Source: AC-49 sp963766605
Lineage (GTDB): Bacteria; Actinomycetota; Thermoleophilia; Solirubrobacterales; Solirubrobacteraceae
Length of the DNA stretch: 64,000 nt
Assembly (NCBI GenBank): GCA_963766605.1
Contig: CAVYAT010000004.1
Location: 62,001-126,000, forward strand
Reading direction: 5' to 3'
The notes under the pieces were generated by a model. It made no database searches and was not told the DNA's origin. It was given only the letters and a program-made list of their open reading frames with translations. Below are positions 35,001 through 48,349 of the stretch, piece after piece. Every line of letters begins with the position of its first letter. Position 1 is the first letter of the stretch. A program made the position numbers and the translations under genes.

Positions 35001-36855
35001 GGACGCGGCATCGGGCCTCAACAGCATGCCGCTCGATGCGACGTCGATCGGCCCGATCAAGCTCCCCGGCGGCACGTCGTTCACCTATGACCCGGCGACC
35101 CAGACGTGGCACGACACCATCAGCGGCCTGACCCTGCCGGGCCTCGAGCTGGCCGGCGGCAACGCGACGCTCGACCTCGTCGTCAAGGGCTCGAACCTGA
35201 TCAGCGCGACCGGCACGCTGCACGTCTCCGATCCCGGCATCCCGGTGGCGAGCGGCGTCTTCCTGACGAGCATCGACTTCACACTCGTCACGTCGCCGAA
35301 CGTGTCGATCAGCGCCGGCGCCGGCATCACGGTCGGCGGCATCGTGAGCGGCCACGGCGAGCTCACGATCCAGCCCGACCCGGTCGACGTGCGCGTCGCC
35401 GCGAACCTCACGGTGCTCGGCTTCCTGCCGCTCGGCTCGGGCTTCGTCGAGTTCACCAGCGGGTCGCTGTCGTTCGGCGGCGAGGCGGGCTACAACTTCG
35501 GCCCGGCGTCGCTGAACGCATCGGTGGAGGGGGGCGTCAACCTCCAGACGAAGCAGTTCTACGTGCTCGGTTCTGGCAAGGCATGCCTGTTTGCCTGCGT
35601 CAGCGCCCAGGCGATCGTGTCGAGCGTCGGCGTGGCGGCGTGCGGCGAGGTCGACCTCGTCCTGACGAGCGTCGAGATCGGCATCGGCTATCGCAAGCCC
35701 GACGACCTGTCGCTGTGGATCGACTCATGCGGCCTGGAGAGCTTCAAGGTGCCGCTGACGTCGTCGGCGCGCGCGGTCGCGGCGAAGTCGCCGCCGTTGA
35801 GCAAGACCCTCGGCTCCGGCTCGACCGAGACGATCCAGGTGCCCAAGGGGCTCAAGGAGCTCGCCGTCCAGGCACAGGCGCCGCCCGGCGTCAGCGTCGC
35901 TCCGCACGTGACGCTGGTCGGCCCCGAGAAGGATCCACGCACCGCGACCAACCCGGCACAGATCGGCGACTACTCGTTCGGCCTCGAAGGAGCGTCGGCC
36001 GGCCCCGCGGCCAAGGAGGGCACGATGCTCGTCGACGAGAACCCGCTCGACGGCGCGACGAGCATCATCGTCGCCAAGCCGTCGCCCGGCCCATGGACGC
36101 TGCACGTGGCGGCCGACTCGGTGCCGGTGGTCAGCGTCCGCACGGCCAAGCCGATCGACCCGACCAGCGTCAGCAAGAAGATGGTCACGATCCACAAGGG
36201 CGTCGGGCCGGGCGGCACGATGGTCGTCGGCTCGCGCTTCGTCACCGCCTCCAAGGGCGCGCACGCGGCCAAGGCCCACCCACGGGCGCTGGTGCCGGCG
36301 AGCGCGCTGCCCAAGCTCGAGCGTCCCCGGATCCGGCGCCTGAGCTACGAGATCAAGACCGGCGACGGCGGCGTCGCGCTCGTCGACGAGGGGCCCAGCG
36401 GGTCGATCGTTCTCGCCCGCGGGGCGGCCCACGGCACGCGTACCGGCAGCGTCGCGTTTGATCCGGCGGGCTCGGGGACGCACACGATTCGCGCGGTGAC
36501 CCTCGACTCCAACGGTCTGCCGATCTCGTCCAAGATCGTCGAGACCTACACGGCGCCGCCGCTGCCCAAGCCCAGCCCGCCGGGGATCGTGAAGATCGTC
36601 GTTTCGCACGCGCAGTCGTACATCGAGCTCGACCGCGGCCCGGCCGACCCCGATCCCAACGCGCTGGCCTACTACGTGCGCCTGCGGGCGTCGGGCGGCA
36701 TCGCCCAGGGCTTCGTCGTCCTCGGCCGTGACGTCCGCCACCGCGCCGGCCACCCGATCATCGTCCTGCACGGCGTGCCGCCCGGCGCCAAGGTCAACGC
36801 GCGCGTCCGAGCGTCGTTCGGCGGCCAGGTCAGCGCCGCGTCCAAACGCGGCTAG
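32056..36855 (+). CDS. Giant secreted PKD-repeat protein (1599 residues)
   Basis: Begins with a signal peptide (IAALALCGLVALAAGFAVGA) from GTG 32056. Residues 30-340 contain PKD-type or Ig-like repeats, with FGDGATTDVS and HVYATAGVYTYGLT, WGDGTTSAAT and HTWASAGTFTVH as the clearest; a further DFTGDGSPDV segment lies near 375. Ala/Thr/Lys-rich and Pro-rich linkers (TTPQKKKSTPTAVKV, PPPTGPGNKPPK) separate domains. The C-terminal 600 residues are beta-rich with no motif I recognise (VEGGVNLQTKQFYVLGSG, then a cysteine-bearing KACLFACVSAQAIV). No sortase signal or C-terminal membrane anchor is seen, so it is probably released or held non-covalently. It sits between hspR and clpB on the same strand; a stress link is only positional. 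Confidence 0.85.
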   Translation: MRRIAALALCGLVALAAGFAVGALAGGPAIEGTTYTYATPLTGFYSCPCGLHANFGDGATTDVSIGAVPTYTFTAPHVYATAGVYTYGLTITTCVTACPSTQTGTTPVADAAITGTGGPAISVNQGAAFSGALGHFTDADPTHHPAAAYTATVNWGDGTTSAATITSSGTGFDVNGGHTWASAGTFTVHTTVADHPGAGVAVSSAVLTETATVASTTPPPPPDPPHAVIAPVAQPVLAGFPVAFSGAGSTGAGPLAYTWTFCTSADRTTGCAPGSPTGSGVTITHPFAPAAVHDLKHFPRADPKRRRSSTIVVLTVTDVLGRTSSASQEITVVPDLAPKTNFEVGPAHLVGQDDVTVTPEAFDPDHNDSVKQEEWDFTGDGSPDVICTAFLGCKAVDPRLQVAITAAPATARATSRAHSTARARAHTATTTPQKKKSTPTAVKVSPTAVAKVTPQAEQAFQGAALHGALIAFPAFRWNFARAALAAEDLAPLPSIDLSGFDDAGRATFLRDLGYEIFNESPLGQGEVHRPKGEIHDSKFPQTEVNFPTTISLTAVDAEGQSATQVLPVGIRNDSGPAARFTLIPGTKSVPTAGDTIRFDMSGVGDADGGVPWYVLEASPNPPRDSTTGGSYCQVEGPLSTGKGSKGKPANTLPNPNDPPPTGPGNKPPKLATTGTDTTPPPPPVIPAGGRVQKGLADLLAGVPIERYCSHDQNPSVFGPGTITVTGQTPQSVDHVLLPTPGQWSVSITAYDTWGMPARRILYPVTVAAADASCQALPPTPVRPGAIGKKLTIGLSGDCVSKSSDSGETVYASPKPVDVDGVTLAPTPGDTLVFVDDSSGGLIFSTGVAFDPTMAAAAWLAQAKKSVTGAQVRLDGDTVGSWSTFGIIQAKNLFSGTPLTVPIPDGAQYRTLPVAAGSLTVEADANQHSELKLRTTLPEVMGAGNSQGQVDVQAANVAAVPVAGTSDPNDAARRRALLRAHAADAASGLNSMPLDATSIGPIKLPGGTSFTYDPATQTWHDTISGLTLPGLELAGGNATLDLVVKGSNLISATGTLHVSDPGIPVASGVFLTSIDFTLVTSPNVSISAGAGITVGGIVSGHGELTIQPDPVDVRVAANLTVLGFLPLGSGFVEFTSGSLSFGGEAGYNFGPASLNASVEGGVNLQTKQFYVLGSGKACLFACVSAQAIVSSVGVAACGEVDLVLTSVEIGIGYRKPDDLSLWIDSCGLESFKVPLTSSARAVAAKSPPLSKTLGSGSTETIQVPKGLKELAVQAQAPPGVSVAPHVTLVGPEKDPRTATNPAQIGDYSFGLEGASAGPAAKEGTMLVDENPLDGATSIIVAKPSPGPWTLHVAADSVPVVSVRTAKPIDPTSVSKKMVTIHKGVGPGGTMVVGSRFVTASKGAHAAKAHPRALVPASALPKLERPRIRRLSYEIKTGDGGVALVDEGPSGSIVLARGAAHGTRTGSVAFDPAGSGTHTIRAVTLDSNGLPISSKIVETYTAPPLPKPSPPGIVKIVVSHAQSYIELDRGPADPDPNALAYYVRLRASGGIAQGFVVLGRDVRHRAGHPIIVLHGVPPGAKVNARVRASFGGQVSAASKRG

Positions 36856-36915
36856 TTTCTCGCGCAGTCCCACGCGGTTCTGTCGGGCTGCACCGTCGCA
36901 CGACAGCTCATCGCC

Positions 36916-36948
36916 TTGACGAGAAAATCTTAGTCACGTAGACTTAGA
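36916..36948 (+). promoter_or_regulatory. clpB promoter with overlapping HAIR-like operator
   Basis: TTGACG (-35, 36916-36921), a 17-base spacer and TAGACT (-10, 36939-36944) make a good housekeeping promoter; the predicted start is about 5 bases before the clpB ATG. A 21-base palindrome with half-sites TCTTAGT and ACTTAGA separated by 7 bases (36928-36948) covers the -10. HspR boxes have the form CTTGAGT-N7-ACTCAAG; spacing and the AGT/ACT inner bases match, the outer bases do not. Confidence 0.6.
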
Positions 36949-36955
36949 TCTAGAC

Positions 36956-39535
<2,580 letters not shown>

Positions 39536-40196
39536 TAGAGAAACGACGGCCGGCCGCGGCGGTAGCTGCGGCTGGTGTCGAACTGCAAACGCCACCGGCC
39601 GTGGCGCGGCGGTGTGGCAAACAGCTTCTGCGTCCGGTTGGCCGCGATCGTGCCGCACGGCCCGGTCGCGCGGCCGAGCGACAGCGTACGGGCCACGTGG
39701 CCGGTCGGGTCGACCTCGTGCAGGTAGACCGTCGGGTTGGGGTTCTGCAGCGCGAAGCCGGTGCCGCTGAAGCGAACCCGCAGCCGCGCCGGGCTGCCGA
39801 CCGACGGCGCGAACGACGCCTTCAGCCGCGCGATGCCGAACGTCGTCGTCGCGGTGTTCGCGCCCTCGTGGATGGCCAGCGTCCGGCTCTGGGAGTCGTG
39901 GCCGGAGCTCAGGCGCGGGACCGTGATCGTCGCCGCGACCGCGCCGGTCGCGTCGGTCGTTCCGCTGGCGACGGTCTTGCCGTCCATCGCGACCGTGTAG
40001 GGCTGGCTCGCGTCCAGGCCGTTGGCACTGAGCGCGACCGCGACCCTGCCCTTGGCCGGGGCCGGATAGCAGGGGCGGTCGGTCTGGATCTGCGCCGCTG
40101 CGGCGGACCCCGACACGGCGAGGGTGAGCAGCGCAGTCAGCGACGCAAAGGGGCGGACGGTCACTCCAATCACGGTACTGCTAGAACGACTCCACT

Positions 40197-40479
40197 ATGC
40201 CCACTTACGTGATGCTGACGACGCTGACGCCAGACGGCGTCCAGACGATCAAGAACAACCCGCAGCGCATCCGCGAGGTCAACAAGGAGATCGAGCAGCT
40301 CGGCGCCGTCGTCAAGGCGCAGTGGGCGACCCTCGGCGAGTACGACTTCGTCAACATCGTCGAGGCCCCCGACGCGGCGACGATGGCCCGCGTGTCGCTC
40401 GAGTTGGGTTCACGGGGAACGGGCCGTTACGAGACGCTTGGCCGCCATCCCGGTCGACGACTTCATCGCCTCCCTGTAG
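40197..40479 (+). CDS. GYD-domain protein, one frameshift near the end
   Basis: A small GYD-family protein of about 93 residues. It starts at ATG 40197 (YVMLTTLTPDGVQTIKNNP) and contains the naming motif as LGEYDFVNIVEAPDAATMA. One surplus base near 40442 must be skipped to give the normal end AAIPVDDFIASL and a TAG at 40477. Members are dimeric alpha/beta proteins of unknown role, common in Actinobacteria. It ends two bases before the purD start, so it is the first gene of a purD-purE transcript. TAGAAC nine bases before the ATG may be its -10. Confidence 0.8.
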
Positions 40480-40481
40480 AC

Positions 40482-41737
<1,256 letters not shown>

Positions 41738-41741
<4 letters not shown>

Positions 41742-42217
41742 GCGAGATGGAGCCCCAGACAAGCGCGACCACCCAGGTCGACCCCGAGGCCGCGTTCGAC
41801 GAGCTCGAGACCGGCGCGCCGCGCGTCGGGATCATCATGGGCTCGAAGTCCGACATGGAAGAGATGGAGAAGGCGGGCAAGGTCCTCGACGACGCCGGCG
41901 TTCGCTACGAGATCCGCGTCATGTCGGCCCACCGCGACCCCGAGATGGTCGCCGAGTACTGCAAGAACGCGCGCATGCGTGGGCTGCGCGTGATCATCGC
42001 CGGCGCCGGCCTGAGCGCGGCGCTGCCCGGCGTCGCCGCGGCGCACTCTGACCTGCCGGTGATCGGCGTCCCGCTGACCAGCCGCCTCAGCGCAGCGGGC
42101 GGCCTCGACGCGATCCTCTCGATCGTCCAGATGCCGCCCGGCGTCCCGGTCGCCGCCGTCGGTCTCGACAACGCACGCAACGCCGGGCACCTGGCGCTGC
42201 GGATTCTCAGCGCGTAG
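41738..42217 (+). CDS. purE: N5-carboxyaminoimidazole ribonucleotide mutase
   Basis: A 159-residue class I PurE. After a 25-residue polar N-terminal extension (TSATTQVDPEAAFDELETG) the core reads VGIIMGSKSDMEEMEKAGKV, VMSAHRDPEMVAEYCKNA, VIIAGAGLSAALPGVAAAHS and VIGVPLTSRLSAAGGLDAIL. It moves the carboxyl group of N5-CAIR to C4; the ATP-dependent PurK partner is not in the window. The ATG at 41738 overlaps the purD stop. Confidence 0.94.
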
Positions 42218-42279
42218 GGGCAAAGTTCAGGGCGCCCCACCGATTGTCGGGCGGCGCCGCGGCGCCGATAGTGGCGGCC

Positions 42280-43131
42280 ATGCTCGCCCGGTCCCAGCGT
42301 CTCGGTGCCGCGACCGCCATCGCCGTGCTTGCCCTGACCACGACGGCTGCGGCGTTGTCGGCTGGATCTGAGGCCGACAGTGCCGGTGCGGTCGCCGCGA
42401 CCCTGAGCTGGGACGCTGGGCCGGGCGAGCAGAGCGTCGACAACGCGCGGCTCACGATCGCCCGCAGCGGCACGACGGCCCTGAACGCGCCGATTCCCGA
42501 CGTGGTCTGCGACGGCTGCGAGCTGGCGACCGTCCCGGCCGGCCAGCGCCACCACGGCGACGTCGGCGTCTTCGATCTCGACCACGATGGCGAGCCCGAG
42601 GTGGTCGTCGAGGGGTTCACCGGTGGCGTCGAGTGCTGCGTGAACATCGGCATCTACGACTACCGGCCCGCCTCCGGCACCTACGGCAAGACCGTGCGCG
42701 ACTTCGCCGGCGGCGACTTCGCGCTCGAGGACCTCGCCCGCGACGGGCATCTCGAACTGGTCTCGCACGACCAGCGCTTCGTCGGCCTGTTCGGCGGCGA
42801 GCGCGACGCCTGGCCGCCGCCGCTCGTCGAGCGCTACGAACACCGCGGCGGTGTGCCGCGACTCGTCGACGCCACGCGCCGCTTCCCCGCCGTCGTGCAG
42901 CGCGACGCGCGCGCGGCGCACGGGATGATCGACCGCACCGACCTGCGCGACGTCGACGTCCCGCCGGTGCTGGCCGGCTACGTCGCCGACGAATACCTGC
43001 TCGGCCGCCCGACGACCGGCCTCCACATGCTCGAGCTGCTGACCAAGCGTGGCGAACTCGGCTCAGCCAAGCACGCGGCGGCCTACCGCGCACGCCTGCT
43101 GCGCACGCTGCACCGGCTGGGCTATCGGTAG
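42280..43131 (+). CDS. Secreted FG-GAP/VCBS-like protein, unknown function
   Basis: A 283-residue exported protein: signal peptide (ATAIAVLALTTTAAALSA) from ATG 42280, then a beta-rich region with HHGDVGVFDLDHDGEPEVVV, an FG-GAP/VCBS-type calcium-binding repeat, and CVNIGIYDYRPASGTYGK. Cysteines in VVCDGCELA and GVECCVNIG may form disulfides or bind metal. The second half is helical (RTDLRDVDVPPVLAGYVAD). A TTG 36 bases upstream is an alternative start. It follows purE by 62 bases and converges with the esterase gene (10-base overlap). Confidence 0.75.
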   Translation: MLARSQRLGAATAIAVLALTTTAAALSAGSEADSAGAVAATLSWDAGPGEQSVDNARLTIARSGTTALNAPIPDVVCDGCELATVPAGQRHHGDVGVFDLDHDGEPEVVVEGFTGGVECCVNIGIYDYRPASGTYGKTVRDFAGGDFALEDLARDGHLELVSHDQRFVGLFGGERDAWPPPLVERYEHRGGVPRLVDATRRFPAVVQRDARAAHGMIDRTDLRDVDVPPVLAGYVADEYLLGRPTTGLHMLELLTKRGELGSAKHAAAYRARLLRTLHRLGYR

Positions 43132-44018
43132 AGCGGCGCCTGCCGGCGCGTGGCGAACATGTCCCAGACCTTGTCGGCGGCGATGATCCCGCCGACGTTG
43201 TCGAGCGGGCTGCCGGGCCACGCGTGGCCGAGGCCGTACAGGCGTACGTGCGAGACGACGGTCCCATCGCCGCATCCCCACTGGATGCGCTCGGCATCCC
43301 AGGCGATGTGCGTGCGCGCGGCGAGCCCTGTGCAGCGGTCGTGGATGCGCCACTGGTGCAGCCACGCCGACACCGTCCGGTAGGGGACGACGACGTCGGC
43401 CGTGCCGTGGATCTCGAGCACCGACAGCGGCCGCGCCGGGCGACACCACGGGATCGTCTTGTAGCTGCCGGCCACCGTCGCGATCGCGGTGAGCTGGTCC
43501 GACAGCTGACACGCCATACGCGCGACCATCGCGCCGCCGTTGGAGACGCCGACGGCGTACACGCGCGTGGGGTCGACGCACAGCGTCGAGTCGAGCTGCG
43601 TGATCAGCGCGCGCAGAAACGCGATGTCGTCGGTCCCGGGGTTGGGATCGGGGTGCAGCTGCCACATGCGGACGTCCTGGTGGGCGGTCGGGTAGGCGAC
43701 GATGAAGCCGTGGCTGTCGGAGACCGGGTCAAAGCCCGAGTACTGCTCCATGAACTGCCCGCTACCCCCGACCCCGTGCAGCGCGATGACCAGCGGCTCG
43801 GGTGCCGCCTCGGCCGCGCGGGCGGGCAGGTGGACGACCGCCTGGCGGACGTCGCCGGCGACGGCGACGTTGATCGTCTCCGTGATCGCCTCGGCCTGCA
43901 CCGCACACGGACCCGGCGGCGGCATCGCCGTGTCGCCCGCGACGCCGGCCGCGGGAACGGCAAGCAGGACCGAGGCGCACGCAGCGAGCAGGGCGAGGAT
44001 GGACCGACGCAGGACCAT
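43122..44018 (-). CDS. Secreted PHB-depolymerase/LpqC-type esterase
   Basis: A 298-residue exported esterase of the poly(3-hydroxybutyrate) depolymerase/feruloyl esterase group. Signal peptide SILALLAACASVLLAVPAAG is followed by the oxyanion region LVIALHGVGGSGQFMEQ, the nucleophile elbow VYAVGVSNGGAMVARMAC, an acidic residue in VLEIHGTADVVVPY and histidine in LYGLGHAWPGS. Several cysteines (DSTLCVD, MACQLS, WCRP, DRCTG, GCGDG) suggest disulfides. The substrate may be a polyester or an aromatic ester. ATG at 44018 is chosen because the signal peptide starts there. Confidence 0.87.
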   Translation of the reverse strand: MVLRRSILALLAACASVLLAVPAAGVAGDTAMPPPGPCAVQAEAITETINVAVAGDVRQAVVHLPARAAEAAPEPLVIALHGVGGSGQFMEQYSGFDPVSDSHGFIVAYPTAHQDVRMWQLHPDPNPGTDDIAFLRALITQLDSTLCVDPTRVYAVGVSNGGAMVARMACQLSDQLTAIATVAGSYKTIPWCRPARPLSVLEIHGTADVVVPYRTVSAWLHQWRIHDRCTGLAARTHIAWDAERIQWGCGDGTVVSHVRLYGLGHAWPGSPLDNVGGIIAADKVWDMFATRRQAPLYR

Positions 44019-44075
44019 TGCCACTAGATCGGATGCAGCGGCGGAACGATGAGGGGTGGGGGGTTGCGTGGTCGT

Positions 44076-44081
44076 TAGGCT
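44076..44081 (+). promoter_or_regulatory. Candidate -10 hexamer, leaderless start of purB
   Basis: TAGGCT lies six bases before the purB GTG at 44088, with no Shine-Dalgarno sequence in between. Confidence 0.4.
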
Positions 44082-44087
44082 GACGCG

Positions 44088-45373
<1,286 letters not shown>

Positions 45374-45377
<4 letters not shown>

Positions 45378-46523
45378 GCGAACGCGCGCCGGCGCTGGAC
45401 GGCATCGTCGTCGCCGACTTCTCGCGGATCCTCGCCGGGCCGCTGTGCACGATGGTCCTCGCCGACCTCGGGGCCGACGTGATCAAGGTCGAGTCGCCGG
45501 CCGGCGACGACACGCGCGAGTGGGGGCCGCCGTTCGCCGCCGACGGCACGAGCACGTACTTCCAGTCGGTCAACCGCAACAAGCGCTCGGTCGCCCTGGA
45601 CTTCAACGACGACGACGATCGCGCGCTGGCCGTCGAGCTCGGCCGCCGCGCCGACGTGGTCGTCGAGAACTTCCGCCCGGGCACGTTGGAGCGCTTCGGC
45701 CTCGGCCATGACCAGCTCGCCGCCGACAACCGGGGCCTCGTCTCGTGCTCGATCACCGGGTTCGGCGCCGGCCAGGGCGCCGAGCTGCCGGGCTACGACC
45801 TGCTGATCCAGGGCGTCGGCGGGCTGATGAGCGTCACCGGCCCGGCCGGCGGGCCGCCGAGCAAGGTCGGCGTCGCGGTGGTCGACGTGCTGGCCGGGCT
45901 GTTCGCGGCCGTCGGCATCCTCGCCGCTCTGCGCGAGCGCGACCGAAGCGGCCACGGCCAGCGCGTCGAGGTGTCGCTGATGCAGGCGCTGCTCGCCGGG
46001 CTGGTCAACCAGTCCTCGGGCCTGCTCGGCGCCGACTTCGTGCCGAGCGCGATGGGCAACCGCCACCCGAGCATTGCGCCATACGAGACGTTCGCGGCGT
46101 CCGACGGCGACCTCGTGCTCGCGGTCGGCAACGACCGCCAGTTCGCCGCGCTGTGCGCCGAGCTGGGGATCGGCGCGCTGTCGGCCGACGCGCGCTTCGC
46201 CACCAACGCCGCGCGCGTCACCAACCGCGACGTGCTGGCCACCGCGCTGGCGCCGCGGCTGCGCCTGGGGACGCGCGCCGCCTGGGCGCAGCGGCTGAAC
46301 ACGATCGGCGTCCCCTGCGGGCCGGTCAACGACCTGCGCGAGGCGTTCGCGTTCGCGCAACGGCTCGGCCTCGACACGGTCGTCGAGATGGACGGCGGCC
46401 ATCGCCAGGTCGCCGACCCGATCGGCCTCGACGCCACGCCGGCGCGCTACCGCACGCCGCCACCGCGCGCTCGACGCCGACGGTCAGGCGATCCGCGCCT
46501 GGCTGGCGTCACCGTCTCCGTGA
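45374..46523 (+). CDS. Family III (CaiB/BaiF) CoA-transferase, one frameshift near the end
   Basis: About 382 residues if one surplus base near 46462 is skipped. Motifs are VVADFSRILAGPLCTMVLAD, GADVIKVESPAGDDTREW, NKRSVALDFND, VVVENFRPGTLERFGLG, GYDLLIQGVGGLMSVTG and VEVSLMQALLAGLV. The uncorrected frame runs on through Arg-rich sequence; the corrected end ALDADGQAIRAWLASPSP stops at 46521-46523. These enzymes move CoA between organic acids; the partners here are unknown. It is inserted between purB and purC, coupled to purB by GTGA overlap. A purine role is not implied by the family. Confidence 0.88.
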
Positions 46524-46553
46524 GCGGTCACGGCTGCGGTCCTCTGAGATCGC

Positions 46554-46559
46554 TAGCAT
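46554..46559 (+). promoter_or_regulatory. Candidate -10 hexamer, leaderless start of purC
   Basis: TAGCAT ends seven bases before the GTG at 46567. There is no Shine-Dalgarno sequence. It would be the promoter of the purC-purS-purQ-purL set. Confidence 0.45.
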
Positions 46560-46566
46560 CGCCGCA

Positions 46567-47446
46567 GTGACCACCGTTGCCGATTTGCCGCTGATCGCTT
46601 CGGGAAAGGTCCGCGAGATCTACGACCTCGGCGACCGTTGCTGATGGTCGCTTCGGACCGGATCTCGACCTACGACGTCGTCCATCCGACGCCGATCCCC
46701 GACAAGGGCGACGTCCTCACGGCGCTGTCGGTGTTCTGGTTCGCGCTGACCGAGAAGATCGTCGCCAACCACTTCCTGTCGGCGACCGAGGGCGTCCCCG
46801 ACGACGTCCGCGGGCGCGCCATGGCCGTGCGCAAGCTCGCGATGCTGCCGGTCGAGTGCGTCGTGCGTGGCTACATCACCGGCTCGGGCTGGAAGGACTA
46901 CCAGGCGACCGGCGCCGTCTCCGGGATCGAGCTGCCGCCCGGGCTGCTCGAGTCCCAGCAGCTGCCCGAGCCGATCTTCACGCCGTCGACCAAGGCCGAG
47001 GTCGGCCACGACGAGGCGATCGACTTCGAGCGCGCCGTCGAGCTGGTCGGCGACCGCGAGCTGATGGCGCGCGTGCGCGACGCGTCGATCGCGCTCTACA
47101 CCGCCGGCGCGGAGCACGCGCGCGAGCACGGGATCATCCTCGCCGACACGAAGTTCGAGTTCGGCCTCGACGACGACGGCGAGCTCGTCGTCGGCGACGA
47201 GGTGCTGACACCCGACTCCTCGCGCTACTGGCCGGCCGACGGCTACGAGCCGGGCCGCGGCGCAGCCGTCGTTCGACAAGCAGTACGTGCGCGACTGGGC
47301 GGCGGGCACCGGCTGGGACAAGAAGCCGCCGGCGCCGGAGATCCCCGACGACGTCGTGTCGCGGCACGCGGGCGCTGTACGTCGAGGCCTACGAGCGCAT
47401 CAGCGGCGAGCCGTTCTCGGCGTGGCAGCAGCGGACAGCGCCGTGA
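46567..47446 (+). CDS. purC: SAICAR synthetase, about three frameshifts
   Basis: Conserved residues run from GTG 46567 to TGA 47446, about 292 residues, but the frame changes at least three times: near 46637 (one base missing after YDLGDR, before LLMVASDRISTYDVV), near 47260 (surplus base before AQPSFDKQYVRDW) and near 47363 (surplus base before ALYVEAYERISG). Between these points the product is normal: LPVECVVRGYITGSGWKDYQ and IILADTKFEFGLDDDGEL are family motifs. It ligates aspartate to CAIR. The stop overlaps the purS GTG, showing that the ends are preserved. As written no intact product is possible; see the finding on 46.6-51.4 kb. Confidence 0.9.
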
Positions 47447-47673
47447 GGGCGCGCGTGCTTGTGCGGCCCAAGGCCGGCATCCTCGATCCGCAGGGCATCG
47501 CCGTGCGAGCGGGCGCTGCCGGCGCTCGGCTTCGAGGGCGTCGACCACGTCCACGTCGGACGGCTGATCGAGCTCGACGTCGAGGACCCCGATCAGCTGC
47601 CGGCGATGTGCGAGAAGCTGCTGGCCAACCCGCTGATCGAGGACTACGAGGTGCAGATCGCGCGCTCGCGTGA
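47443..47673 (+). CDS. purS: FGAM synthase PurS subunit, frameshifted
   Basis: A small protein of about 76 residues read from GTG 47443: RARVLVRPKAGILDPQGIAV, a surplus base near 47505, then ALPALGFEGVDHVHVGRLI, DPDQLPAMCEKLLANPLI and EDYEVQI. A second change, fitting one missing base near 47665, is needed to end at TGA 47671-47673, which overlaps the purQ GTG. PurS bridges PurQ and PurL in the formylglycinamidine synthase complex of Gram-positive bacteria. Its order before purQ and purL is standard. Confidence 0.85.
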   Translation: MRARVLVRPKAGILDPQGIAVRAGAAGARLRGRRPRPRRTADRARRRGPRSAAGDVREAAGQPADRGLRGADRALA

Positions 47674-48349
47674 AGTTCGGCGTCGTCCGTTTCCCGGGCT
47701 CGTGCGACGAGCTGGACGCGCTGCTCGGCGTGCGCGCGGGTCGGCGAGGCGGTCCTGCTGTGGCACGGCGACCGCGACCTGCACGGGCGTCGACGCGGTC
47801 GTCGTGCCGGGCGGGTTCTCCTACGGCGACTACCTGCGCGCCGGGGCGATCGCGCGCTTCTCGCCGGTCATGGAGTCGGTGATCGCCTTCGCGCGCGACG
47901 GCGGGCCGGTGCTCGGGATCTGCAACGGCTTCCAGGTTCTGTGCGAGGCCGGGCTGCTGCCCGGCGCGCTGCTGCCCAACGTCGGGCTGCGCTTCCTGTG
48001 CCGTCAGGTCGTCACTCGAGGTCGTCGACCGGCGACACGCCGTTCACGTCGACCAGTGCCGCCGGCGAGCTCCTGTCGATCCCGGTCAAGCACATGACCG
48101 GGCGCTACTGGGCGCCGGACGACGAGCTCGACACGCTCGAGCCGACCGGGCCAGGTCGTGCTGCGCTACGCGCCGGGCGAGAACCCCAACGGCTCGGCCC
48201 GCGACATCGCCGGCGTCTGCAACGCGGCGCGGCAACGTGATGGGCCTGATGCCCCATCCCGAGCACGCGGTCGACCCGCTGACCGGCTCGACCGACGGGC
48301 TGAAGCTGTTCGCCGGGATGGCGACGGCGTTGGCGTCTGACGCGGCTGA
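47670..48349 (+). CDS. purQ: FGAM synthase glutaminase subunit PurQ, multiple frameshifts
   Basis: About 224 residues read across six surplus bases (near 47740, 47786, 48014, 48030, 48149 and 48231). The chain is otherwise typical: KFGVVRFPGSCDELDALL, VDAVVVPGGFSYGDYLRAGA, the nucleophile cysteine in VLGICNGFQVLCEAGLLPG, FTSTSAAGELLSIPVKHMTG, YAPGENPNGSARDIAGVCN and the His-Glu pair in VMGLMPHPEHAVDPLTG. It releases ammonia from glutamine for PurL. The end is unclear; restoring one A at 48346 gives a stop overlapping a purL ATG. No intact frame exists as written. Confidence 0.88.
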
